Below, one piece after another: positions 9,836-19,115 of a DNA stretch of 64,000 nt. This DNA comes from Blastocatellia bacterium AA13. Lineage in GTDB: Bacteria; Acidobacteriota; Blastocatellia; UBA7656. Both the position numbers and the translations under genes were made by a program. The notes beneath the pieces are model-generated. The model was given only the letters and a program-made list of their open reading frames with translations, made no database searches and had not been told where the DNA came from. Positions within the stretch are counted from its first letter, which is position 1, and each line of letters starts with the position of its first letter. Location of the stretch: contig QHVH01000007.1 in assembly GCA_003222245.1 (NCBI GenBank), forward strand, positions 124,001 through 188,000. The letters are read 5' to 3'.

Positions 9836-12229
9836 TCATCCATTTCCGACAACCTCAATCGTCATTTCGATCGTGCTGGAGTTATGAGCAAAATCATCCG
9901 CTGTTATTTGAATCGTGTAGGAACCCGACGGCAGAGCGGCCGGTATTCTCAAATAGCCGACGCTCGCTTTCGCCTTCGCGCTCCAAACAACAGGCGCCGG
10001 CAGCGCTCCGAACATGCGAGCCGCAATGGCTCTTGTATCGTTGTCGGCGCGCACCGTGATAGCCAACTCGTCTCCCGCGTGAACAAGCGTCTGACTGAGC
10101 GTGGCCTGGAGCCGCGGCGGTCTGCTGTCTATCACAAAGCTCTTCTCTTCCTGATAGGCCCGGCCTTTTACATCCAGCAGTATCAGGCGGCATTTGTAGA
10201 CGCCGTCGCTCATCTCTCGAGGCGCAATGAATCGCGTTTCCCAGATGTCCTCGCTCTTGATGTAAGAGAGCTGCTTGGTCAGACCAAATGGAAAAACGGC
10301 GGTCACTTCGGTGATCGATTGATCGGCTCGGATCTTCAGCACCGGGTCGCCCGGTCTTATAACTCGAGGGCGCAGCAGCGAGCGAGGCGCGGCCAGAAAC
10401 GACGTGTACGGCGTGACGAACTTGTACTTCTTCGAAAGCGCTATGATTTCGTCGATCGCCTCTCTGGTTTCGCCTTCGAGCGCAATCTGTCTCAGAAGCG
10501 CGTCAACACGAGCCCGGGCCCACAGCCTCTCGACGTGGGGATGCGAATCGTCTTTATCGGGAAGCGTCACCTGCTGCGACAACCTGAGCGGCCTGCCTGA
10601 ACTGCTGCCCGTTATGGAAAGCGCCGCCTGACCGGGCCGCTTGTAGCGTCCGACGAACGAAAGCCGCGTTCCGTCGTAGGCTGTCGAGTCGTAATCGGGA
10701 TAGACCTGATAAAAATTCGCCGACTCATTCGCTTGGAGCTTGAGCGAGTCAATCGGCTCGCGGCCGACCTTGCTCAAGAACGACTTCAGCTTGAATGAGA
10801 GGTCATCCGTTTGACGCGTCCAGTCGAAGAACCCGCGAGACGATCGCGCCAGCTCAGAAAGCAGCCCGATGTTTGTGTCCGTTCCAATGCCAAAAACACA
10901 GAGTCTTGCGCGCGGCCCGGCTTCATTGGCCTTATTGAAGCGATCGACTATTAATCGCATCTTCGTCGTGCCGAGCGAGGAGTTTCCGTCCGTAATCAAA
11001 ACGAGCGATCGCTGACCCTTGGAAGGCATTGCCTTCAGCATTCCCGTAGCGCGTTCCAACGCGGCCGCGAAATCGGTTCCTCCCGACAGATAACTGGACT
11101 TGACGAAGCCGAGGGCCGACTCGACCTGCGACGCTGTAGCCGCCGACGCATCTTTACTGAAGCTCGTAACTTCATCGTTGAATAAAATGAGGTTGAAGGT
11201 GTCCCGCGGCGTCAGCGATTTCAGCACGCCTTCGACGGTTTCAAAGGCTCGATCGAGCTTTTCTCCGTTCATCGAAAGCGATGTATCGAGCATCACGAGA
11301 ACCGAGCGCGGAGGCGCCGGTTCGGCTTCCCCCGGCGCGCGCCTGCCTTCGTTGAATACCGCCGAAGCCTCGAAGTAGCCGTCCGGCTCGCGCTGCGCGA
11401 GGCGAGGATCCCTCAGCTCATCCGCCGATATTCGTTCCATCGCGCGATAGGCCAGGAATTCAAACGCGGTTTCAGGAACCGCAATGCCGTAGCTGAACGC
11501 TAGATCTTCCGTTAGATCGACGTCATTCGCATCAAAGCCGGCCGATTTGTATTCAGGCCTGTTTTCGATGAAGCTGAGCCGATATTGCGTGCTCTTGAAG
11601 CTCAGCTCGGTCATTGGGAACTTGCCCGCTATTTGAAGCCTGATCTGCAGCCGGCCGATTTTCTGAGCGCCGTAGTCCGCCGGCCTGAACGGGAATGAAA
11701 AGAATGATTCAAGATTTTCGACTCGCAGCACTTCGCTGTATTCAAGCTCGAGGCGCTTTGTTCCATAACCCGGAATAGGGGCCAGCTTCACGCGGAAGAC
11801 CGTGCTGTCCTGATCCTCCCCTTCCTGACCGAGTAATCCGGGGTCGATCTCCTGAAGCGCGAGATCACGATACAACTCTTCCGCTCGCCGGTTTTCCAGA
11901 ATCACGCCCGGGATGCGCACGTCTCCATCCCACACAGCGAAGTCGGATATGGAGGCGGTTGTAGGAATCGCGAAAATATATTTGCCTTCCTGCGCCTGGT
12001 CGGTGTGATTGCCGAAGATCTGGATTACGCGTACCCTCGCGAACTGGTTGTCAATCGAAACATTCACCACCATCTCGTCCAAAGAGAGCACCGACGGATC
12101 GGGGGCGTCTTTGCTGGAAGGAATGAGCACGCCTGACTGAGCATCGGCCAAAACCGGCGCGAGCATCAGCAAGCCCACAATTGAAGTCATTCGCGCCAGC
12201 CGCCGAATGATTGAGAGTATGTTCGTCAT
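9836..12229 (-). CDS. VIT and VWA domain protein, exported
   Basis: Secreted or surface protein with an N-terminal signal peptide (about residues 10-30), a VIT domain (about residues 35-165, 'SLDEMVVNVSIDNQFARVRV') and a von Willebrand factor A domain. The VWA metal-binding MIDAS motif D315-T-S-L-S is intact, followed by 'GGTDF' and 'LITDGNSS', so it should bind a divalent cation and a protein ligand. The C-terminal third is beta-rich and looks like Ig-type domains. The family resembles inter-alpha-trypsin inhibitor heavy chains and bacterial surface VIT-VWA proteins. The start at 12229 is a judgement: the frame stays open to 12322, but that extension is repeat-like and not signal-like. No strong ribosome site is visible at either start. 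The neighbouring giant TPR gene suggests a joint envelope role. Confidence 0.85.
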   Translation of the reverse strand: MTNILSIIRRLARMTSIVGLLMLAPVLADAQSGVLIPSSKDAPDPSVLSLDEMVVNVSIDNQFARVRVIQIFGNHTDQAQEGKYIFAIPTTASISDFAVWDGDVRIPGVILENRRAEELYRDLALQEIDPGLLGQEGEDQDSTVFRVKLAPIPGYGTKRLELEYSEVLRVENLESFFSFPFRPADYGAQKIGRLQIRLQIAGKFPMTELSFKSTQYRLSFIENRPEYKSAGFDANDVDLTEDLAFSYGIAVPETAFEFLAYRAMERISADELRDPRLAQREPDGYFEASAVFNEGRRAPGEAEPAPPRSVLVMLDTSLSMNGEKLDRAFETVEGVLKSLTPRDTFNLILFNDEVTSFSKDASAATASQVESALGFVKSSYLSGGTDFAAALERATGMLKAMPSKGQRSLVLITDGNSSLGTTKMRLIVDRFNKANEAGPRARLCVFGIGTDTNIGLLSELARSSRGFFDWTRQTDDLSFKLKSFLSKVGREPIDSLKLQANESANFYQVYPDYDSTAYDGTRLSFVGRYKRPGQAALSITGSSSGRPLRLSQQVTLPDKDDSHPHVERLWARARVDALLRQIALEGETREAIDEIIALSKKYKFVTPYTSFLAAPRSLLRPRVIRPGDPVLKIRADQSITEVTAVFPFGLTKQLSYIKSEDIWETRFIAPREMSDGVYKCRLILLDVKGRAYQEEKSFVIDSRPPRLQATLSQTLVHAGDELAITVRADNDTRAIAARMFGALPAPVVWSAKAKASVGYLRIPAALPSGSYTIQITADDFAHNSSTIEMTIEVVGNG

Positions 12230-12495
12230 ATTTTGATTAGGATGTTGAGGACCGCGGGCTACAGCCTGTGATCCGGTTGTAGCGGCTGTATGAAATCCGC
12301 CGCCGACTCCGATATGCGTCACGCGAGTGCGACGTGGGGCTTAGAACTCACTGTAGGGGCTGGCCTCAGCGCCCTCCCCTCCTTAAGGCTTCCCTTCTCT
12401 TTCGAGAATCCGGGTATCGAAAGGGGGCGGAATTGCTCGCCCTGAGCTCACTCGGCACGCGGTTCAAACGCCGCGTTATCCATCGCTCCAGCGTC
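12230..12495. other. intergenic spacer with repeat-like GC-rich sequence
   Basis: Spacer between the propeller gene and the VIT-VWA gene. On the minus strand it holds two short stretches of the kind dispersed in related genomes: one ending in GAGGCCAGCCCCTACAG and one with GCTACA and TGTAGC able to pair (about 12255-12285). No gene is supported; the open frame through the right part is a 5' extension of the VIT-VWA frame. Confidence 0.4.
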
Positions 12496-14523
12496 TTACC
12501 AAGCGCGCTTCTCGATTCGAGTCAAGCCATTCAAGGCGCCGACATAAATGAACCTGTCATCGGCTGCAATCGCGGTTACGTTGCTCGAAGTGAGACCTTC
12601 GTTGATCCTGGTCCAGCGTCGAGTGGCCGTATTATAGATCAAAAGGCCCCGATCAGTCGTGCCGGCGTAAAGATGATCGTCGCTGAAAACCAACGCGCCC
12701 TGGTTTACTTCGAACTTGCCGATTTCATCCGAGAAACCGGTGATTTCTCCGGTTGGCAGCAGTTCATCGACTCCGCCTCCATTAGTGCCGATGAAGAGCG
12801 AACCGCTCGCCGCGCAAAGCGCCGTCACCCAGTCGTGCGATAAGCGCGAGTTCGAAACCTTCAGGGTTCGGAGGACCCTTGATCCTTCCAATTCAACCAG
12901 ACCCGCAAGGGTGCCCAGATAGAGCTTCGAACCCGCGGTTGCTGATGCATAGAGATGATTGCTGGCCAATCCGTGAAACGCCGTCAGCGATCGCGACCTT
13001 CCTTCCGAAATCGTTGTCAGGCCTCCCGCTGTGGCAAAGATCAGGGCGCGTCCGTGCGGTTGAGGCGCCTCGGGCGCGGCCGCGTCGGGATCAGCCAATG
13101 AAATGTGCGCGACCGAATCGTTCACCAGTCCGGTCTGATGATTGAATGCCTCTACGATGGAAACACCCGCGGCGCCTCCCAGCGCAACAGCACCGCGCGA
13201 TGAGGCTACGATCATTCGTCCGACCGAATCATCGCGCGCAATGAAGTTGACCTCTTTGACCCGCTCATCAGCAATGTGAGTAATTAGCTCGCCGCCGCCA
13301 GCGGACACAATATCGATGCCCTGGTCGAAGTAACCGACCCAAAGACGGCCGGCGTTGTCGAATGCAAGCGCGGTTATATGACTGCCCGTCAGAGCGCAGT
13401 TGGAGGCAAGTCTCGCGGAGATCGGCCGAAACGTTTGATCAGCACTCTCCGGATCTCGAGAGAAAGCGCCTTGTGGAGTAAGCGCCCACAACAAGCCGTC
13501 GAAAGTGAACACCGTTGTCGGCGCCGAAGCCGGCAAGCCATTATGCTGAACCCCCTGGGCGGCGGCGGATCTCCGCGGATTTCTCGCATTGGACTCGGGG
13601 TTCACCTCGATCACGCCTCCCGTGAAAAGACCCGCCCAGAGCTTGTTGCCCGCCACGCTCAAGGACGTGATGTTTGGTCTTGAGGACAAGGGCTTCATCT
13701 CATTCGCGTCGGTCAGAGTCACAATTCCAAAATCCGTAGCCACTGCGATCTTGCCCGAATCCGACAGGCGCGGCGGAAGTACGACCAGGCCGGTGACGTG
13801 AGGCGAGGGCAAGCCTTCAGGCGTGCTTATGTGCTCGAGCGTCGCTTCGCGCCAGAGATATAATCCCGTGTCCTGGGTGCCTATGTAGATGCGCGATTCG
13901 TAAGGCAGCAGCGCGGTCACTCTGACAAAGTCTCCGCCGGAAGCGCCGTTGATCCTTCTTGTGAAACGCGCGCCGTCGTATTCGAACAGCCCTCCATCGA
14001 TTGTGCCGATCAGGAGCGATCCGGGCGCCGCCGCGAGCGATGTTACATGGGCGGCTCGCGGCTTTTCGAACTGATAATGTGTGAATTCTCGGCCGTCGAA
14101 TGCGAGCAGCCCAGCCGTCGCGGTACCGATGAACAGCCTCTCTTCAAAAACGGCGAGCGCGGTGAGATCGTTGTCGGGCAATCCGTCCAGCGTTGTGTAG
14201 CGTTGTTTGATGGCTCCGGACTCATCAAGCGCGATTAGCCCGCCCGATGTCGCAATAAACTGAAGTCCATTAAATCGGTCTACCGCGCAAATCCTCGAAG
14301 CGTTCAAGCACTGGCTGATCCCATCCAGCGCAGGCGCCCTGAGCTTGCTCTCTCGGACCAATATTGCCGCGGCCGCCGCCTGATTCGATCTTTCTGTGTT
14401 AATCCTGCCTCTGACATAGAGGAAATAGAAGAGGATGAATGCCAGAACAAGAAAGACCGAAGTCGCAAGGATTCCTACGGCGAGCGCGCGATTGTTCTTC
14501 AGCTTGGTTGGAAAGGAGAACAT
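12496..14523 (-). CDS. membrane-anchored two-component-regulator-type beta-propeller protein
   Basis: Protein of 675 residues with a single N-terminal transmembrane helix (about residues 15-37, 'ALAVGILATSVFLVLAFILF') and then repeated propeller blades. The blades carry the Reg_prop signature, for example 'YTTLDGLPDNDLTALAV', 'ISTPEGLPSPHVTGLVV' and 'NEGLTSSNVTAIAAD', as found in the periplasmic sensors of hybrid two-component systems. Unlike those sensors, this one stops after the propeller: there is no Y_Y_Y domain, histidine kinase or receiver. It could be a free ligand-binding or scaffolding propeller. It is the first gene of a same-strand run that continues with the VIT-VWA, TPR and DUF3352-like genes, with a 266-base gap to the next. 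Confidence 0.85.
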   Translation of the reverse strand: MFSFPTKLKNNRALAVGILATSVFLVLAFILFYFLYVRGRINTERSNQAAAAAILVRESKLRAPALDGISQCLNASRICAVDRFNGLQFIATSGGLIALDESGAIKQRYTTLDGLPDNDLTALAVFEERLFIGTATAGLLAFDGREFTHYQFEKPRAAHVTSLAAAPGSLLIGTIDGGLFEYDGARFTRRINGASGGDFVRVTALLPYESRIYIGTQDTGLYLWREATLEHISTPEGLPSPHVTGLVVLPPRLSDSGKIAVATDFGIVTLTDANEMKPLSSRPNITSLSVAGNKLWAGLFTGGVIEVNPESNARNPRRSAAAQGVQHNGLPASAPTTVFTFDGLLWALTPQGAFSRDPESADQTFRPISARLASNCALTGSHITALAFDNAGRLWVGYFDQGIDIVSAGGGELITHIADERVKEVNFIARDDSVGRMIVASSRGAVALGGAAGVSIVEAFNHQTGLVNDSVAHISLADPDAAAPEAPQPHGRALIFATAGGLTTISEGRSRSLTAFHGLASNHLYASATAGSKLYLGTLAGLVELEGSRVLRTLKVSNSRLSHDWVTALCAASGSLFIGTNGGGVDELLPTGEITGFSDEIGKFEVNQGALVFSDDHLYAGTTDRGLLIYNTATRRWTRINEGLTSSNVTAIAADDRFIYVGALNGLTRIEKRAW

Positions 14524-15004
14524 ATAGACAGAGCTCTCGAGGGGGCGCGCTTACAATGGATGACAACGATCTTGGCCCTATTAACGGCCAAATCGCTTTC
14601 AAGCTGGAGATTATTGCTTAGAAGGGCTCATAGCGCCACGCTAATGGACACGGGAGGCTTTGCGGGCTCCTCGATCTCGGATAATGTGGGTTAGAACATC
14701 TGTATCTACGGGTAACCACGTGCGAGGCATCGATGCCGGATTCGCAAAGCAGCTCTTACGCCGCTGCGATCGATATTGCTCCGGCGATTAGCGTGGATAG
14801 ATCAAGGTTAGCATTCATGAGTCCGAATCCCGCGACCTCGTGGGCTGAGCGGCTTTATGGCGGCTCGGCCTAACTGGATCAAGGGAACTCACCCGCGATA
14901 ACAATTCTTGACAACTTCTTGAAGCCCAAAATATAGTCAAGCTTCGAAAGTTCGGGCGCTTACACGTTCTAAAGAAATAGCCGCTGTAAATCGGAGAAGT
15001 TGCT
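14524..15004. other. gene-poor divergent spacer
   Basis: Spacer between the minus-strand propeller gene and plus-strand pgsA. Apart from the pgsA promoter listed separately I see no gene; short open frames here have no ribosome site or recognisable product. Confidence 0.5.
14908..14937 (+). promoter_or_regulatory. sigma70-type promoter of pgsA
   Basis: TTGACA (14908-14913) and TATAGT (14932-14937) are separated by 18 bases. The expected start point lies about 60 bases before the TTG start of pgsA. Confidence 0.6.
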
Positions 15005-15769
15005 TTGAATCTCCCAAATGCGCTTACCCTATCTAGAATCTTCATAGTGCCGTTGCTCGTGGTTGTGCTGCTTACGAAACTGCCGAGCGAATGGGTAGGC
15101 GTGCCGCAACAGTTGCTCGGATTGACCATCTTCATAGGCGCCTCAATCACGGACTGGCTCGATGGCTTCATCGCCCGCAGACGCGGGCAAGTCTCCACCC
15201 TCGGCATACTCCTCGATCCAATCGCCGATAAGCTCCTTATATCGGCCGCTCTTGTATCACTCGTCGAAAACAAGCTGGCGCCCGCCTGGGCAATCGTCAT
15301 CATAATAGGCAGAGAGTTCGCGGTCTCGGGTCTGAGATCAATCGCGGCAGCCGAGGGCTTCACCATCTCGGCTTCAAAGAAGGCCAAGCTCAAGATGTTG
15401 TCCCAGGTGGTTGCGATTACGCTCCTGATCCTCGGCAGCGTTCCCGGCGGTCCTTCCGGGCTCCAGCCTCCTCCGAGAGTGCGGCCGGATGTGTCGTTTG
15501 CGTCCTTTCAAGAAGCCTCAGCCGTAATCGCTTCTACGCTTCGAGATCGAACCATCGACGCGGAAGGTTTCAGGGTTCTTTGTTACGGACTCGGACGCTT
15601 CATGCTGTGGATAGTAGTCGTATTCGCTTTGTTGTCCATGTACGACTACTTCACAAAGTTTTACGGAAAGGTCCGCGATCGCATTGAAGTCCGGGAGCGC
15701 CGCCGCATCCGGTTGCTGAAAAAACGGAAGCGGCGCACCGCAACAGCCGTTCAGCGAAACTCGGTCTAG
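15005..15769 (+). CDS. pgsA: CDP-diacylglycerol-glycerol-3-phosphate 3-phosphatidyltransferase
   Basis: Inner-membrane enzyme that makes phosphatidylglycerol phosphate from CDP-diacylglycerol and glycerol 3-phosphate, the first committed step to phosphatidylglycerol and cardiolipin. The CDP-alcohol phosphotransferase signature is complete: D50xxD53G54xxA57R58, eight residues, G67xxxD71xxxD75. Several hydrophobic helices flank it. At 254 residues it is longer than the usual roughly 180-200; the extra length is a Pro/Gly-rich insert near residues 140-185 and a basic C-terminal tail. Translation starts at TTG (15005), with GGAGAAG about eight bases upstream. A good promoter precedes it and the citrate synthase gene follows 111 bases later with its own promoter. 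Confidence 0.92.
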   Translation: MNLPNALTLSRIFIVPLLVVVLLTKLPSEWVGVPQQLLGLTIFIGASITDWLDGFIARRRGQVSTLGILLDPIADKLLISAALVSLVENKLAPAWAIVIIIGREFAVSGLRSIAAAEGFTISASKKAKLKMLSQVVAITLLILGSVPGGPSGLQPPPRVRPDVSFASFQEASAVIASTLRDRTIDAEGFRVLCYGLGRFMLWIVVVFALLSMYDYFTKFYGKVRDRIEVRERRRIRLLKKRKRRTATAVQRNSV

Positions 15770-15792
15770 CATCACGTCGCTTTGGCGTTTCG

Positions 15793-15821
15793 TTGACAGC
15801 TTTTGCTAGGTCTTTTATTCT
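15793..15821 (+). promoter_or_regulatory. sigma70-type promoter of the citrate synthase gene
   Basis: A perfect TTGACA (15793-15798) and TATTCT (15816-15821) with a 17-base spacer lie in the 111-base gap before the citrate synthase gene. Confidence 0.65.
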
Positions 15822-15880
15822 AGCTTGTTAGGTAGCGCACGCTAATCTTGCCCCATCGTTAAAGCGAAAGGAAACTGAAT

Positions 15881-17014
15881 ATGTCGAGTGAGAGCAACGT
15901 GGCCAAGGCGGGTCTCGAGGGTATAGTTGCCGCGCAATCTGCTATCAGCGATGTGAACGGAATCGAAGGGCGGCTCATATATCAGGGCTACGACATTCAC
16001 GACCTGGCGCAGCACGCCGCTTTTGAAGAGGTTGTATACCTGCTATGGCACGGAAAATTGCCCAACAAGGCGGAACTGGACGAGCTAAGCTCCCAATTGA
16101 GAGGAGAAGTCGCGCTGCCCGATCCCATCATTCGACTCATTCAAGATACACCAAAAGAAGCCAATCCGATGGACGCGCTTCGAACCGCGGTGTCCGCATT
16201 GTCCTTCTACGATCCGGACGGCGCGGATATGTCTCGCAAGGCCAATCTTCGCCGCGCCGTGCGGCTGACCGCTAAATTCCCAACTATTGTCGGCACGTTT
16301 CACCGCGTTCGTAATGGACAACAGCCCGTAGAACCGAGGAAAGATCTTTCGCTCGCCGGCAGCTTCCTTTATACACTGTGGGGCAAGGAAGCGGACGACG
16401 TCGCTACGCGGACCATGGATGTGGCCTTCGTCCTTCACGCGGATCATGAATTGAATGCCTCTACCTTCGCGGCCCGAGTAACGGCCGCCACGCTTTCGGA
16501 TATGTACTCCGCTATCGTTTCGGCAATAGGAACCTTGAAGGGGCCGCTGCACGGCGGAGCGAATGAAGGCGTGATCAAGAATCTGCTGGAGATCGGATCT
16601 TTAGAAAACGTCGAGCCGTGGCTGATGAAGAAATTCGCCGAACACGAAAAGATCATGGGCTTTGGGCATCGCGTATATCGGACCATGGATCCACGCGCGA
16701 CCCATCTGATCGAAATGTCGCGGCAGCTCGGAGAGCGGACGGGCCAGAAGAAATGGTACGAGATGTCCATAAAGATGCAGGAAGTAATGCTCCGCGAGAA
16801 GCGTCTGAATCCGAACGTCGATTTCTTCTCTGCTTCGACCTACTATTCGCTCGGGATACAGACGGACCTGTTCACGCCGATCTTTGCGTGCAGCCGGATC
16901 TCAGGATGGACGGCGCATGTGCTGGAGCAGTACGACCATAATCGGCTGATACGGCCTCGCGCGGAATACATCGGCCCGCGCGACCTCAAGTATGTTCCAA
17001 TCGACAAGCGATAG
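15881..17014 (+). CDS. gltA: citrate synthase
   Basis: Condenses oxaloacetate and acetyl-CoA to citrate at the entry of the TCA cycle; cytoplasmic. The three catalytic residues of the family are in place: H224 in 'GPLHGGAN', H263 in 'MGFGHRVY' and D314 in 'NVDFFSA'. The C-terminal 'SGWTAHVLEQ' and 'RPRAEYIGP' motifs are also typical. The length (377 residues) fits the short, Gram-positive or archaeal-like citrate synthase and 2-methylcitrate synthase group. Because methylmalonyl-CoA mutase is encoded 3.6 kb away, some activity as 2-methylcitrate synthase cannot be excluded from sequence. The ATG has AAAGGAAA upstream. Confidence 0.93.
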   Translation: MSSESNVAKAGLEGIVAAQSAISDVNGIEGRLIYQGYDIHDLAQHAAFEEVVYLLWHGKLPNKAELDELSSQLRGEVALPDPIIRLIQDTPKEANPMDALRTAVSALSFYDPDGADMSRKANLRRAVRLTAKFPTIVGTFHRVRNGQQPVEPRKDLSLAGSFLYTLWGKEADDVATRTMDVAFVLHADHELNASTFAARVTAATLSDMYSAIVSAIGTLKGPLHGGANEGVIKNLLEIGSLENVEPWLMKKFAEHEKIMGFGHRVYRTMDPRATHLIEMSRQLGERTGQKKWYEMSIKMQEVMLREKRLNPNVDFFSASTYYSLGIQTDLFTPIFACSRISGWTAHVLEQYDHNRLIRPRAEYIGPRDLKYVPIDKR

Positions 17015-17018
17015 TTAC

Positions 17019-18107
17019 TCAATGCCTCGCTCTTGAGTATTCGATTGCGCGGCGGATGATGGGATACAAACTCAACACTTCCAGAGCCGAAACGGCCGAT
17101 CTTAGCGCTGGTTCTATGTACGGAACATAGGCTTCATTCTTCATTACGGCGGCTTGATAAGAATAAGTGCCGATCGCCTTCAGCATTCTCTGAATCGTCA
17201 TTTTATAGTACTCAGTTAGGAACTCACTCCGGTCTTCGATAGGCTCCGATGAGTGAGTCTTGAGTTCCAGGAACCTCTCAATAAGACCGCTCACAATCAC
17301 GCGATCTAACTTTGAATACGGATCTTCGAGCAGCGACGCAAGATCGTAGCTGGCCGGACCCATTCGCGCATCCTGATGATCGATAATGTAGATTTTGTTT
17401 TCATGCATCATCAGGTTTCGCGTGTGATAATCACGATGAACCAAGACCCGCGGCCGCGCGGCCAACTCGGCGCACAGATCACGGAACTCACCTTTTAGCG
17501 CGATCGTTCGGGACTCGCTCAGATTCGCCTCCAGATATCGAAGAAAATAATTCTCAAAAAAGAATTCGAGCTCCCAACTCAGCTTGGCTTCATCAAATGC
17601 CAGATTTGAACAGATAGAGCCCGATCTCCAAGCTTCCGGAGTCGCCTCCTGCATTGTCACAATGAACTCCAGCGCTTGAGTATACGCTGCTGTCACCGTA
17701 TCTTCTGACTTTCCGGCAAGCCAATCTTGAAGACGCGAGTCGCCTACATCTTCAAAAAGCATCGCGCCTTCGGCGCCCAGGACTCCTAGAATCTTCGGAA
17801 CCGGCAACCCAACGGTGACCAAGAGATCAGTAACCTCGATATGGGCGCAGGGATCGTTCGCGAACGTCAGCTTCGCAAGTGGATTTTTTCTTTCGAGAGA
17901 TCTCAGCCGTTCAACAGCCGTCCGCGTGTCGTCGAACGGCGCATCGTAGATAGCTATCACAATCGATCCAGTCTCGCCGGCAGTATGTGCGCGGAAATAG
18001 GATCGCGTGGACGCATCTCCCGTGAGTCTGGAAATGTTAAGATCCGCGGTCGGAACACCGAAGTGCGCGGCAACAAATTCCTTTACTGGACTCGACGGTT
18101 CGGCCAT
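17019..18107 (-). CDS. amgK: AmgK-like anomeric sugar kinase (aminoglycoside phosphotransferase fold)
   Basis: Phosphotransferase of the APH/choline kinase fold. The N-terminal loop 'LTGDASTRSYFR' is the hallmark of AmgK (COG3178), which phosphorylates MurNAc or GlcNAc at the anomeric carbon during cell-wall recycling. The catalytic loop 'VLVHRDYHTRNLM' carries D226 and the metal-binding 'IIDHQDARMGP' follows. Length (362 residues) is normal. It lies 48 bases downstream of a nucleotidyltransferase gene on the same strand, the arrangement known for amgK-murU. That supports a MurNAc/GlcNAc 1-phosphate role, although related pairs act on other sugars. The gene symbol is therefore by family and context, not proof of substrate. 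Confidence 0.75.
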   Translation of the reverse strand: MAEPSSPVKEFVAAHFGVPTADLNISRLTGDASTRSYFRAHTAGETGSIVIAIYDAPFDDTRTAVERLRSLERKNPLAKLTFANDPCAHIEVTDLLVTVGLPVPKILGVLGAEGAMLFEDVGDSRLQDWLAGKSEDTVTAAYTQALEFIVTMQEATPEAWRSGSICSNLAFDEAKLSWELEFFFENYFLRYLEANLSESRTIALKGEFRDLCAELAARPRVLVHRDYHTRNLMMHENKIYIIDHQDARMGPASYDLASLLEDPYSKLDRVIVSGLIERFLELKTHSSEPIEDRSEFLTEYYKMTIQRMLKAIGTYSYQAAVMKNEAYVPYIEPALRSAVSALEVLSLYPIIRRAIEYSRARH

Positions 18108-18155
18108 TGATCTCGTATACGAATCATTTCCGACGAAACGATTATTCAGGGTATC

Positions 18156-19115
18156 TCAATCGATTGGCGCAACCAGATTCTCTCCGACCACTTCCCCTCG
18201 CTCGACGTCCTTGACAATATCGCGCCGCACTACGACCGCCCGCTCCAGTGTAGAGCCGGCGGGTATTCGCACGTTATCACCCACTATCACCTGACGTAGA
18301 CGCGCACCATCCTCGACAACGACGCGATCCCATAAAACCGAGTCCGCCACAACTGCGCCAGGCTCTATTACCGAGCCGTTTCCTGTGATCCGGTTTAGTC
18401 CGCTCTTGCGCATAAAAGTACAACTAACGTCGATGTAGCGCGCGAGGGTGCTCAGCTCGAACCAATCTTCGCTGCTGACATGCGCCATTACTCTTTCGCC
18501 TGCTGCCATCGCCTTCGGGTACACATCGATGGTCGAATGCGAAGGTTGATTTCGCGGAACATAGTCGAAAATGCGAGGCGATAGCACCTGGATTCCAGTG
18601 AACATCAAAGGGGCTTGCCGCGATTCCTCGGACGCCTTCGGGAATCCGGCGAAGCGCTTTATATAACCGAGGTCATCGGTGATGACCTCTGAGAACCGCT
18701 CGCGGGCGACGTTAGGTCTCAGCACGAGAGTAGCGAGGGCCTCCCGTTCGCGATGAGTCTTGATGACTTCGGTGAGATCGATTGTGGTAATTATCTTTCC
18801 GTTGATCACGACGAAATCATCGGCGGCGAGCCTGTCTCGGACCCGATCGATGGCGCCCGAGGTTCCCAGTATCTCCTCCTCGAAAGAGTAATGGATGCTT
18901 ACGCCGTAATCTGATCCATCTCCGAGCACGGCGCGAACGGATTCGGGTTCGTGATGCAAATTTACGATGAGGTCGCGAATACCGTTATCGGCAAGATACT
19001 GGACAGAGTAAGCAATCAAAGGCCGATTAAGGAAGAGTATGGCGGGTTTGGTGCGGTCTTCGGTCAACGGCCACAGCCGAGTCCCGAATCCCGCCGCAAG
19101 AATCATCGCGCGCAT
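18156..19115 (-). CDS. sugar-1-phosphate nucleotidyltransferase, MurU/GDP-mannose pyrophosphorylase-like
   Basis: Cytoplasmic nucleotidyltransferase that would join NTP and a sugar 1-phosphate to give an NDP-sugar. The signature loop 'LAAGFGTRLWPLTEDRTKP' occupies residues 6-24. The catalytic domain fills about residues 1-230. Unlike MurU, which is about 220 residues, this protein continues with a left-handed beta-helix tail (about residues 240-310: 'SVIEPGAVVADSVLWDRVVVEDGA', in hexapeptide rhythm), as in GDP-mannose and glucose-1-phosphate enzymes. It sits directly upstream of the AmgK-like kinase gene, so the pair should make and then activate one anomeric sugar phosphate; UDP-MurNAc is the first guess. 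Confidence 0.8.
   Translation of the reverse strand: MRAMILAAGFGTRLWPLTEDRTKPAILFLNRPLIAYSVQYLADNGIRDLIVNLHHEPESVRAVLGDGSDYGVSIHYSFEEEILGTSGAIDRVRDRLAADDFVVINGKIITTIDLTEVIKTHREREALATLVLRPNVARERFSEVITDDLGYIKRFAGFPKASEESRQAPLMFTGIQVLSPRIFDYVPRNQPSHSTIDVYPKAMAAGERVMAHVSSEDWFELSTLARYIDVSCTFMRKSGLNRITGNGSVIEPGAVVADSVLWDRVVVEDGARLRQVIVGDNVRIPAGSTLERAVVVRRDIVKDVERGEVVGENLVAPID

Noticed and set aside
12230-12322. N-terminal extension of the VIT-VWA protein to 12322
   Set aside because: The 31 extra residues are encoded by repeat-like intergenic sequence and precede the signal peptide; no ribosome site.
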